From the NCBI GenBank assembly GCA_904063045.1, contig CAJFCJ010000007.1:1570873-1634872 (forward strand): a stretch of DNA of 64,000 bases. Reading direction: 5' to 3'. Below, piece after piece: positions 23,246 through 34,100 of this stretch. Position numbers and translations under genes: made by a program. Within the stretch, counting starts at the first letter, position 1; each line of letters opens with the position of its first letter. The notes under the pieces are model-generated. The model was not told the origin of the DNA, made no database searches, and saw only the letters and a program-made list of their open reading frames with translations. Source of the stretch: Dimorphilus gyrociliatus. Lineage: Eukaryota; Annelida; Polychaeta; Dinophilidae.

Positions 23246-24691
23246 TTATTTGAATGCATAATTAACAAGAGTAACTCTTCCCCAAGGAATTGTAAGATCT
23301 GAATTTTCGTTCCACTGTTTTTGAAATCCCTGCGAAAAGCGTATTTCAAAAGTTTGTTACATTGTAAAAGATCCTTACTGAAAACTTTCTCCTATGGAAA
23401 GACCATGCTAATCCCCATCTAATTACTCGTCCTTGACAAAATTGAGTCAGGCCATAGCCACATATCTAGGAAAGAAATTTGTTAATATAAATAACTTATA
23501 TTGTAAAATAAAACAAACTAGATCATCCTCACTATTCTGACTGAAGTATCGTTCAAGAAAAGCAATAATTGGCAATACGCTTAATTTTTTTCCTATCATC
23601 GTTGTGTAAATTCTGTACTATAGAGAAAATTATAAAAGAATTCGCAAAATTTAATGCATATATATCATAAATACTTGACTCTTTTTTTCAAAATTAGGCT
23701 TTCTTCTATAATTTTTTTTACAAATGCTACTTCTCCACCCGTTGTTATCATTTCCACTGGAGCAGCTTTCTCCATATTCAGGTCGTCCACTTCATTATCA
23801 TGAAACGGGGGATTGCACATACAAAATTCATAAGTTTTTCCGTCTTCCAAAACATCAGAGAGAATTGTTGCATCATCAGACTTCTTAACAACTATAAAAT
23901 TGTCAGGAATTGGTTACTTAAGACAAAAGAATTTAAAAATTTACCAGTTATCATATCTTCCAGTGAATTAGTCTTTATATTTTTTAAGGCATACTCATAG
24001 TTTAAATGATCTATTTCACTTGCTCTGAATTGCCATCCGTTACGTGCTGAGGCGATTAAGGGATAAATGCAAGAAGCGCCGCATCCTAATAGTATTATGG
24101 TTTTTAGTGCATAGAAACTATTAATATGATTTTTGTTGGCTCACCAATATCAATGCCTGATACTTCTGGACAAACTGAAAGCATATCTTCAAGCCAGCAA
24201 ATATAGTTTACTCGTATTGTTAGAGCAGGAATAAGACGTCCTTCCGGTAGTGTTACTTTCAAAGAGAAGAAATGTTCCAAGAGTGATCTTGTGAGTTGTC
24301 TAAAACAAAACCACAGTTAGAGGTGGACAAAAAACATGTATATCTTAAAATAAACATTTATCAGTCATTTATCTAAAATTTTGTATCAGTTGCAACTGAA
24401 TAAACAGCACAGCATTCAAAATTAGCATGGTAATATAATCATGAAAATAATACTTTCTCTAAAAAAGTAAACTGTCATTAACCTCTTACATTTTTCCTCT
24501 TGAACATTTATTTTAAATTTCCCCAAACTATTATATTTTCCACATTCTTCAAAGTATTTATATTTCTTTGCTAATTCTTCGAAGCTGGGCCACTTAATTG
24601 GGTTATTCGGATGAATAAATGGAGAGAAAGCTGAAATGAAACGGTGAACGATAATAGAAGCTCTATACTTATAATAAAAAAACACATACAT
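23246..24691 (-). CDS. METTL16: METTL16-like U6 snRNA/mRNA m6A methyltransferase, short form
   Basis: Several minus-strand exons encode a methyltransferase of about 300 residues. The N-terminus FIHPNNPIKWPSFEELAKKY corresponds to the METTL16 start region; later exons give the Rossmann fold with SAM-binding region, the catalytic NPPF tetrad in FCMCNPPFHDNE, TGGEVAFVKKIIEESL, and FCQGRVIRWGLAWSF, all typical of METTL16. The protein ends with DLTIPWGRVTLVNYAFK shortly after the catalytic domain, so the C-terminal vertebrate-conserved regions that bind MAT2A hairpins and U6 in vertebrates are missing, as in other short invertebrate forms. METTL16 methylates A43 of U6 snRNA and hairpins in SAM synthetase mRNA. 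The first ATG is uncertain; the frame is open further upstream, and 24691 is the first usable ATG. Confidence 0.85.
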
Positions 24692-24879
24692 AAAGAATCC
24701 ATTTACGGCGTTTGCTAATCCAAACAGGTAAAACTTAAAACAATCTATTTTGCAGTAAGTCAAGGATTAAAACTGAAGAGAGTTTGATAAATAAATTTAA
24801 AGACACGCTTGAGATTTCATTGGATCGCGCTGTAAGCGCACCATGGCGGGCAGAGCTAGAAACTGTTAGAAATTTCATA
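24692..24879. promoter_or_regulatory. Head-to-head spacer, candidate bidirectional promoter (METTL16 / KRI1)
   Basis: Only 188 bp lie between the proposed METTL16 and KRI1 start codons, which point away from each other. It contains CCATGGCGGGC (YY1-like CCATGGC) near 24840. Promoter function is inferred from orientation; an ATG-less frame runs through into KRI1, so the exact KRI1 start is a choice. Confidence 0.45.
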
Positions 24880-27037
24880 ATGTGTGATAAACTAAAAATC
24901 AACCAAAATTACGCTAAAAATTATGATAAATGGAGGTCTAAAGAGGAATATCAAAAATGTAAGTATTTATAGTTTCACACTTTTGAAATTTTTTATTAAC
25001 GATGAAATCCTCGTCGTTATTTTTTACAATTTGATGTCAATATTGAGCGATAATATGATTTTCACATAAAAGTAAAAGCACGTTATGGCGAAGATGCTGT
25101 CGAAAACGAGTCCTCATCATCAGACGAGAGTGACGAAGATTTAGCAGAGGTAAGACGGATATACAATTTGGAAAATATATAACTTTCTGCTTTCTGGCAG
25201 TACATAACACCCGAATTCGAAGAAAGATGGCTCACAACGCTGGAAGCCCTGAAAAAGCAAGATCCTAAAATTTATGACCCCAATGTAAAATTTTTCAAGG
25301 GTAAATTATTCAAATAAATAATATGATATAAAATCACATTAGCTCTTTTGCAGAAATTGACAAAATTGCAAAGAATGACAGCGTGGAGCCAAGGAATAAA
25401 GTGACTCTAAAGGATTATGATCGTAAGGTTATGCTAGAGAGAAAAGGAAAATATTCAGATTCAGAAAGTGATGGTGAAGATGAACAGAAAAAGCCAACAT
25501 ACGATGACGAACAACGGCATTTAAAAAATTCAATTAAAGATGCCATTGTGGATGAATCTTCAGAAGACGACGAGGATTTTTTTAAAAGAAAAGAAAAAGC
25601 ATTCGAGGATGGCAAAGAAAATGAAAGTAGCGACAGTGAAGATGAAGGTTTTTCCAGCTCCAAAAGACAAAGCTCAATAATTATAGGAAATGCTCCAGTC
25701 AAATCTGATGTTGAAAATAAAGAAGAGTTTTTGAAACAATATTTACTCTCTGGAAAATGGAGAGAAGTTGATGAAATCGAAGTTTCACATTTTCCTGATG
25801 AAGATTTTTCAGAGGAGGAAGAGCAATTAGAGAAAGAAGAAAAATTTGAACGAAAATATAATTTTCGTCATGAAGAACCTAACGCAACAACAATTACATC
25901 TTTTCCACGTGAAGTAGAAGATTCATTAAGAGAAAAAAGTACTAAAAGGAAGGAGAAACGATTAACTGTCAAAGAACGTCGCCTTGCGGAGAAAGAGAAG
26001 AAAAAGCAGGAACTGAAGCAACTTAGTAAATTGAAGAAAAAGGACATTGAAGAAAAGATCCTCAAGCTATCGCATACGGCTGGATTTGAAAAAGACAGCA
26101 AAACCTTTGATGAAAAAGATATAGAAAGTGATTTTGATGAAGAAAAATATGATAAAAAAATGAAGGAGTTGTTTGATGATCAGTTTTATAAAGTTGATGA
26201 TGACGAAAAACCAGTGTTCGATGATAGCGATAAATGCAGTGAAGATGAAGATTGGAATAAATATGTTGTTGAAACTGCTAATAGAAAAGCTGATGTTGAA
26301 CAAGAAAAAACAAAGAAGTCAAGAAAGAAGAAAAAAAAGTTAAAGTTTCGTGATGTTATAGAGAAAACGAAACCACTATTCGATCCAAGTAATATATAAA
26401 TTATAATTATAATCACTTTTCGTATTTAATTATTTTCACTGATATGGCAGATGACAAAACATTTGAAGAATACGCGAAGGAATATTATTCACTCGATTTT
26501 GAAGACGTTGTTGCAGATATACCATGCAGATTTAAATATCGGGAAACAGTACCTAATGATTTTGGTTTGTCACCAGAGGAAATATTGAAGGCATCCGATG
26601 TAGAACTTAACAAGTGGGTCAGTGTGAAGCGCATGTCTCAGTACAGAACAGAGAGGGATGAAAAGTATGATATGAAGAAATACTCCCGTAAAGCAGCAGA
26701 TTGGAAAAAGAAATCCTCAGTCATTCCAAGTTTGGTTAAAGAAGAGAAAGATAAGAATGAAAAAGAAGAGCAAAAATTGTCAAAAAATGTGAAAAGAAGA
26801 ATGAGAAAAAAGAAACAAGTTCGTAGCCTTCATAAACCATCACAAATAGAAGAAAATACGGCAGATGAGGCCGAAAAAATTAAAAATTCCAAAAGCAAGG
26901 AAAGAGCTGAAACTAAGAAACTAAATATCAAGGCAAAAAAGAAGAGAGTGATTGAGGATCGTAAGAGAAAGGGTTTAAGCGATGATCGTTTGGCAGCCTA
27001 TGGGTTGGATGTCAAAAAAATGAAATATACAAAATAA
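24880..27037 (+). CDS. KRI1: KRI1 ribosome-biogenesis protein
   Basis: Five exons, 24880-24958, 25073-25149, 25201-25300, 25354-26388 and 26451-27037, encode about 625 residues. Signatures in order: YGED near the start of a Ser/Glu run, EERWLTTLEALKKQDPKIYD, VTLKDYDRKVMLERKGKYSD, long acidic Ser-Glu-Asp tracts, KYNFRHEEPNATTITSFPRE, a Lys/Glu-rich coiled region, then the C-terminal domain NDKTFEEYAKEYYSLDFEDV with DIPCRFKYRETVPNDFGLSP. Kri1 acts in the nucleolus in small-subunit (40S) rRNA processing together with KRR1 and snoRNPs. The last intron (26389-26450) interrupts what is otherwise one conserved block and explains the apparent stop at 26399. The tail is basic and ends LAAYGLDVKKMKYTK. 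Start taken at ATG 24880, which gives MCDKLKIN, the usual short N-terminus. Confidence 0.93.
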
Positions 27038-27270
27038 GGTCGCAATTTAAAAAATTTAAAGTCAAACTGTTCTTGACGATGTTAAATAAGTAGTCTTGTT
27101 CAATTGATGAATGTTTATCAAGAGTTTTACATATGTTGCGTTTTAGTATAAGCGAATACAAATTCAAAATATTCATAATCACTAAAATTTATTTAATTTA
27201 TAAGGGAAATTATCTTGAAAATCTAGGATCAAGGAAAATTGCTAAATCGAAAATACTAAATGGGAAAATT

Positions 27271-27906
27271 TTAAACGACATCTTGAAAGTTAATGTTGAA
27301 TTTATCAATTGTGCTGTTCATGCCCTTGACAATCTCCCCAAGTCCGTTTAAGTATTGCTTTGTATCATTGATAATTTCATCAATCGAGACCTGATCTTGG
27401 TTAAATGCTAGAGTCTTCAAAAGATCCTTTTTCCAAGGTAGTGTATGAGATATCATACTAAAAGCTTTTCGAGTGAACCAACCGTGGTATGTTTTCAAAG
27501 TTTTTTCATATGCAGTTTGACAGAACGAGGCTAGATTCTCAGTTTCTCCTCCCTTTTCATGATCCTCCACTATTTGCAACAGAAATATGTGCATGTATTC
27601 CAAAGCCCTTTTCAACCACAGAAAGGAAAGAGAAGAAGAATTTTTAGATTTTTCAGCTTGCCTCAAAATTTCGTCTTGTATAATATCGTCGAAAGTGCTA
27701 TACTTAGCTGTGTCTCGACTGAAGGCTTTGTGCAATATTTCAACATTGTTGCCTATATCGTTTTTTACTATTTTAAATGAAATTCCCAGTAAATCAAAAA
27801 ACGGTGGTATCTGTTTTACAGCACATAGAAAAGGGAGACATTCAATCTGTCCATTTTCAGGAATAGGCGGTAGCTTGGGATCTAGTTTAGCAAAGAAAGT
27901 CGACAT
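27271..27906 (-). CDS. GLTP: Glycolipid transfer protein (GLTP)
   Basis: One uninterrupted exon of 211 codons, close to the 209-residue GLTP length. Glycolipid head-group residues can be placed: Asp and Asn in the IVKNDIGNNVEILHKAF helix, Lys shortly after, Trp in SFLWLKRALEYM, and His in TLKTYHGWFTRKAF, the conserved HxW[FL] context. The C-terminus lacks the usual final Val but ends FNINFQDVV. GLTPs are all-alpha cytosolic carriers that move glucosylceramide and related glycosphingolipids between membranes and bind VAP through an FFAT-like motif. The gene is convergent with KRI1 (234 bp between stops). Being intronless in an intron-rich neighbourhood is mildly unusual. Start ATG at 27906 is followed by the typical MSTFFAKLDPKLPPIPENG. 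Confidence 0.93.
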   Translation of the reverse strand: MSTFFAKLDPKLPPIPENGQIECLPFLCAVKQIPPFFDLLGISFKIVKNDIGNNVEILHKAFSRDTAKYSTFDDIIQDEILRQAEKSKNSSSLSFLWLKRALEYMHIFLLQIVEDHEKGGETENLASFCQTAYEKTLKTYHGWFTRKAFSMISHTLPWKKDLLKTLAFNQDQVSIDEIINDTKQYLNGLGEIVKGMNSTIDKFNINFQDVV

Positions 27907-28109
27907 TCTAGCTGGAGTGTCAACTTTAACAGTTACGAAGGAAATATTATCTATTTAACTATTGGTTAAGGTTGGGAAAGTAGTGCCTCCTAGCGGTTGG
28001 CACCAAGTCGAACTTAAACCATAGTCTTATAAAAAACCATCTATTAATTTATATGTAACATATAAAGAATAAACCATAGAGCTTTTATTTTAATTAAGAA
28101 TATATCATT

Positions 28110-30180
28110 TTATACACAATTACGCCTATATATCCACTGAATAATGCTTAGAAGGAAATCACCCACTTCTATTAAAGTAATGACACTCATGCCAATCCAA
28201 AGGCCAATTGATCCACCAAAATCTGAAAGATACTGAGCCAGTTCATAGGATAGATCCTCATTAACCAATTGAAAGTTAAGATCTCTGTAAAATATGTTAA
28301 GTTTAATAAAATTTTCACGAAGAACTCTCCTTCTATCTTCTTTTTTAATTTGTTGTAAATAATAACAATCATGGGAATCCTCCTCACAAACTCTGTTAAT
28401 AAATGTGAACCATTTAGTCTCTGCTGGATAATCTTTCATAGACATTTCTAGATCATAATCAGTTGTATAACACGCTTTATCGCAAGAACAGTTTAACTTT
28501 GCATTTCGTATTCGGGTGAGAATTCTTACTTGACAATCTCGATCCCTTGTCTGATTTTCACTTTCACAAATGTCGGATAGAAGCTGATTATCATTGTAAT
28601 GCTCCATAAACTCGGGACGATGGCAATTACAATATTTATAAATCATCTGATCTTCACATAGAGAATTACATGCACCTTGTGTGTAGTTATAGGACAATTG
28701 TAAGTAATTTGTCTCTTCCTTGCACGTATGTTGTTGATATTTTAACCTTTGAATAAAAACTTTTTTTAAACCAATATCAATCTCCTTTCCAGGGGAGAGA
28801 GATAAGCCATTGTGATCAATATTTGGGTGGGAACCGAATTCACTAATAACAACCCTAGCTCCTGAAGCAGGAGTCAATTCTAGCGTATACTCGTTTCTTT
28901 CAAGATACAACAAGAGACTTAATCCATAGGTAGTGCCACTTCCCCGAACTCTTAGTCCTTGCGGTCTTGGTGACTTCGATCTATTAAGGAAATCATTGAA
29001 TGTGAAACAATTTCCATAGTCGTGCGATAGATAATCAGTAAAATTTCTGTTAAAAAATATTTCATTATTAAATAGAACATTAAGAGTAATTTCTTACTCT
29101 GTATCGCACTCTATACCATTAAATGCACAACTTAATATTAATACATTTTTCTGATGACCTAAATCGTATCTTAAACTGGAATCTAATAATCGAAGCGCTT
29201 TTGAGTAAGTCTCGTAGTTCCTATACTCTGTGGAAGTATTACCATAGCCATATTCTTCATTGGTTTCTGGATCCCTTTCATATTGTGGCGATTTTTGCTC
29301 AAGCTCAGAGCTTGAGTTGACATGAAATGGTTTTTTTGGTTTGGTGGATCTTTTTCGCCTTCGCTTATTGTTAGCTGGAGGGGGTCGATCTCCAGGATTG
29401 GTTTCATTTTTGGAATATTCTTCAGTATCTTTTAGCCCTAAAACATATTCTCTGAATGCATCAGGAACACTTAGGTTGGCAGAAAATACCAATGATTGTC
29501 TTAGAGCATTTTCATTGCACACACTTATTGAAGGGAATTGTAGATGCTCATATTTGATATTAACAGTCGTTGCGAGGCTGTAGCTCAAATAGTTTTTAGT
29601 CAATAACCACAAGTGCCACAGCATTGCACCAGTTCCCACCAAAAAAATTAGTATCTGTCGTTACAAAAGGAGATATATTTTTTTATGCGTAAAAAATTAT
29701 ATGAATAATTTAATAGACGTATCCTAGTTATAGTCTTTTCATATTGAAAGGTTACTGACCCAAAAAATTCTACCACTATAGGATCTAGATCTAAGCACAA
29801 AAGGTAATGCGTGCAAAGAAGTTGTGGAAACAAATGTATAAGCATCATCTCTTAATCTCTTCTTTTTCGGTTTTGAGCCACTATTGAGTATATTGTATAA
29901 ATTATAGATTATTTATTGTGCATATTGCAAAAAAAAACAAACTTTTTTATACTCAGAGCTTTATCTATTTCTAATTGTTCGGATGTTAAAGTCTCACTTC
30001 GTTGCTTCTTAGCATTTGATCTCTCCTAGTAAATATTTATAATAGTGTCATAAGTTTATTTAAGTATTAAACAGCACAAAAGAAATAAAATTGAAATAAA
30101 ACCTCAGAATTTGGATAACTATATCGGGAATTGCTTCTTGGGTACTGTCCGTCGTAAAATTGGGGGTGATTTCGATACAT
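28110..30180 (-). CDS. DEG/ENaC sodium channel subunit (ASIC/FaNaC-like)
   Basis: Six minus-strand exons encode about 560 residues with the DEG/ENaC layout: cytoplasmic N-terminus ending FVSTTSLHALPFVLRS followed by RSYSGRIFW (the His-Gly-like pre-TM1 motif is HA here), TM1 (ILIFLVGTGAMLWHLW), post-TM1 YEHLQFPSISVCNEN, a large Cys-rich ectodomain (GACNSLCEDQMIYKYCNCHR; LNCSCDKACYTTDYD), and TM2 with the selectivity-filter GGSIGLWIGMSVITLIE (GxS). These are trimeric amiloride-sensitive Na+ channels gated by acid, peptide or mechanical force; which one is not decidable. Odd points: a polybasic RRRKRSTKPKKP stretch early in the ectodomain, and the junction between the second (about 30.03-29.95 kb) and third (from 29.88 kb) coding exons does not keep frame with any GT-AG pair I can see, so the extreme N-terminus (MYRNHPQFYDGQYPRSNSRY) is provisional. 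Confidence 0.87.
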
Positions 30181-31183
30181 AGTTCAGCTGGGCAGCAAAA
30201 CAAGATATATACTCGTCTTGTTGGTGCACAATATGCTCTAAAAGGCGTTGTTATATTTGCTAAACAACTTTTTGAATTTAAAACACTCTGAGAAGAAATT
30301 TCAATATGCTTCTCTTCAAAAATTGTCTAGTTTCATTGTTGTTCAATATTATATTATTGTTAGAATTGGGATAGTTTATTGATGTATACATGCTTAAGGT
30401 TTTCAATATGTTGAAAGTGCAATAATATATATTGTATATTAAATATATAATATATTTATTTATTTATTTATTTGAGTCATTCGTTCAAAAATTATCCACT
30501 GCCAAAGACTTTTACATTAAATAGTCTACGCTATAGAGAATTTATTAACATAACCCTATCATTTTATTACTTATCAACGTTTTGACATGTAACCGGCTGT
30601 AATTCTATTGACTAGCAATTATATGTAAATTTTGGTAAAAATTTCTGGTATGCGGTAAAAGCAACAATAGCTATAAATAATGTTTGGATATACGTCATAA
30701 GTTTTTACAATGATTCAAACCTAATCATTGTTGTTTTTAGTACATAGTACCTCCTGTTTACGTTGATTAAAATCTGAAAGAAAAAAACGGCCAATTTTTA
30801 TTGTCGCTTGCTTTTAATCCATAGCCATTAACTTATTATTTCTATCAATGCATTTTTTATAAATAACTATGGTATTCTATTGAGAAGTGAAGAATACTCT
30901 ATATTTTAGTTACTGTCAATTAAAAAAGGTATTTAAAATTTGCTAAAAATCTCATTTATTATTTCATTTATAGTTTAACGGCACGTTTTAAAATTTAATT
31001 AGCTTTGTTACTACAAAGCTCGTGTACAAACTGCGAATAAAAGATAAAAAAGAAAAATATTTCGACTGCATGTGAAGATGAATAAAAATCTCATGTATAC
31101 CATTATTATTAATATGCACAGTTTTTTTTGTTTATAAATAAATATACTCTCATTATATTATCTTTTAAAATGATTAATGCGCG
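30181..31183. other. Intergenic region, no gene seen
   Basis: About 1 kb of very AT-rich sequence between the DEG/ENaC start and the FHOD stop. Contains the TTTA repeat listed separately. No coding frame with splice context was recognised. Confidence 0.55.
30455..30473. repeat. (TTTA)n microsatellite
   Basis: Four to five tandem TTTA units in the spacer upstream of the DEG/ENaC gene. Confidence 0.8.
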
Positions 31184-34100
31184 CTAGGAGGCTTTTTGTT
31201 GATTGGCTAAAACGACTTTAAGTTCTTCTTCTGTTAAACCAGTTCTAGTTCTTCTCACTGTTTTAAGGAGAAAAAATGTTAGTAAGAACTTTTACAGGAG
31301 CTTTAAGCAGTATTAAGTATGCTTTAAGGATAAAATAACAAAAATAACACATTTTTGTTATCACAAAACTTGGAATTTCACAGCAGATCATGCTATAAAT
31401 TACCTGACTTCAGCTCTTACGCCAGTTCGGCTATAGATACGACTACCGTATATAAACTTATAAATTATGTGTAAGTGTAACACTTACGTGATTTTCTCGT
31501 TCCTCTTGCTCTTGCTCTACGCTGCCTTCTATTTGTTGGCATTGCTGTTACTCGTTTAACACAGGCCTCCAAAAGTGGATCACTTGCATCGGCATCTTCA
31601 GCTGTATCATAAACACTCTCACTGTCGTTTCGGGCTTGTCCCCTATCTACAGATTGACGTTTCCGTCTCTGGAGTTTTGGCGTTGAGTCACTTCCTCCAT
31701 TCAACAGAAGAGCTTTCATGAGTTCATCTTTATCACAACCTGCCCCTCCAGCCATGAAAGCTTCAGTATCAGTTATTAATTTGCCACGAGTTTTATTTCG
31801 TTCCCTTTGAGCTGCTTTCTTCTCTCTTTGCTTTTTAACTTTTTCTCGAATGGTTCTATATTCTAAAGCAAATTCCGCAACAACCTGACTAACACTGTTT
31901 ACTGAAGTTTCGCGAGCTTGCGGAGGTGTATAACCAAGATATAATAGAAACCCCTTGAATCTATTTAAAACACGGCGATGAATTATTTTGATAGCAACTA
32001 TTCTTTCTGCAGAAGAATATAAAAATTCCTTTAATTTCTCTAATAGTTGAGTTTTTCCATCATGCTTTAACAAGATAGCGTGATTGGCCATAGCCGTTTT
32101 ACAATCTCTCTCCAATTTCTCTAATTTTTTATCTAATTCAGACCAGTCAACCTTACCACATCGTGCAACTGATCCAACTTCTGAATATAAATCACTACAA
32201 TTCGGATACTGATCGAGCATTAAGTTTGTTACGTGGTGTAATAAAGTTTGTTTGTGAACAGTATCTTTAACTTCATTTACTTTTGATAAATAGTCTATTA
32301 AAAAGCCATGAACTTCTCGACCGTTTAAAAATGAGCCAATTGCCCTGAGAACTGCTAAAAGGCACTTGAAAGTTTTATTATCCTTTAAAACCTTCATACC
32401 GGTTTTTAAATCAACTAACGGTTCAGACACTTCAGCCTCAATTGTTTCATAATCGACTTTAAATAGCCAAAGTGTAAGGCGTTCTTCCAAATGAGATATG
32501 CTAGCCAAAGTTAAGAGAAACTGCTCTGCTGATCCCAATTGCCTATCACTGTTTTCCCTCTTTGCCTCCGTAATACCTGTTAAATTGACACAAAAAATTG
32601 CTATTTGATATTACGCAACTTTCTCAAGGATAATTTTACATACGCTCAATTTCCTCTCCAGTCGGTAACATTTGATGCAATATCTTATCAATGGCTTCTT
32701 TGTTTAAACAAGAAGAATCCATTTGCATAATAGCAGACCTTATTATTCTTTGAGGCGGGAGACCAGTCATTCCAATATTTATAGCATTTGAACGTCTAGC
32801 ATCCAAAACAGTTACTTCTTTTTTGTTATCCGCTTTCTGTTGAAAAATAGACTGAATGAAATAATTTCACGCTTTATAAACATATATTCAGGGATATTTG
32901 AAACGGAGGTGAAAACTTTTAACCAGAGTAATCTGTTGTACTTTGAATTCTTTTATATCGGGTACAAAAAGTATAGAAAAATTGATTGTGTATGTGTCGA
33001 TTTTTAAACCACCACCAAAAATAAACACCATTCGAAAAATTATAAAAAATATATTAATTCGACTTTTTAAATATAGGTAGTGATCTAGACTACCATTATT
33101 AAGGGAACGATGTAAAATTAAAAGAAAGGGTCAACAACCATAATACCTGTTGCTGTTCGAAAGATATACAACATATTAAACAGAGCATAATAATAGAGTT
33201 GCGTAGTCGATTTTAGCTATCAGATTTATATTACTAGATAGATAAAAATCATTAACGAAAACTTTTTTAACTAAAAAACTAGAATTTAATAAGAAATTAT
33301 TAATAGCTTGAATTAGAAAGACTAAAAACAACAAAACTCTTACCACAATTTCCTGAAAATGAAAGGGAATGAAAAGGAATCATGCAAAAAAAATTAAAAA
33401 AAAACTCAAGAAAACTAAAAAAATAAATTTAATATGGAAATGACTTTCACTTTTACTCATAAAAGTCTAAAGATAAAGAGGGCACTATCAAATTCTCAGT
33501 GTATGCAAGCCTGCAATTAACTAACCTTTGGTTTTAATTCTGATGCTCTAGTCTCAAACAAATGCTCTAAATGTAGTTGATCAATTTTTACTGGCTCTAT
33601 TTCCTTATCTAAATTTTCCCAAATGGATTTAAGATTTATACTCTTTTTCAACTGAGGCGCTATCACGTCTATTTCATTTGCTTGAATCTCTTTCCAATGT
33701 AACCTAATGGTCTTCTTATTCTTTGCAATTGTGTTTTTCGAAAGTGGTGGTGCCGGTGGAGGCATGTTCATTGGAGGAGGCGCTGGTGGTGGTGGTACTG
33801 CACCTAAGGATAATAAACTAATGTATTGATACATGACAAAATGAAATCAGGACGTTTACCTAAAAGCGGAGGTGGAACTGGAATACCAGGAAAGATTGGA
33901 GGAGGTTGAGGTGGTAGATTATTATCGACCACTTCCTCATCATCCTGAAATTCTTCTAAAACATCATCATCATCGTCAGACTCTAAATCATCGAAATCAG
34001 GCATCCTATTTGGATAGAAATACATTCAAATAGAATTTCCTGGTGATAAAAAGATATCTTCACCTGTTCATTTTTAGACAATCTTTAAAGCTTCTCATGA

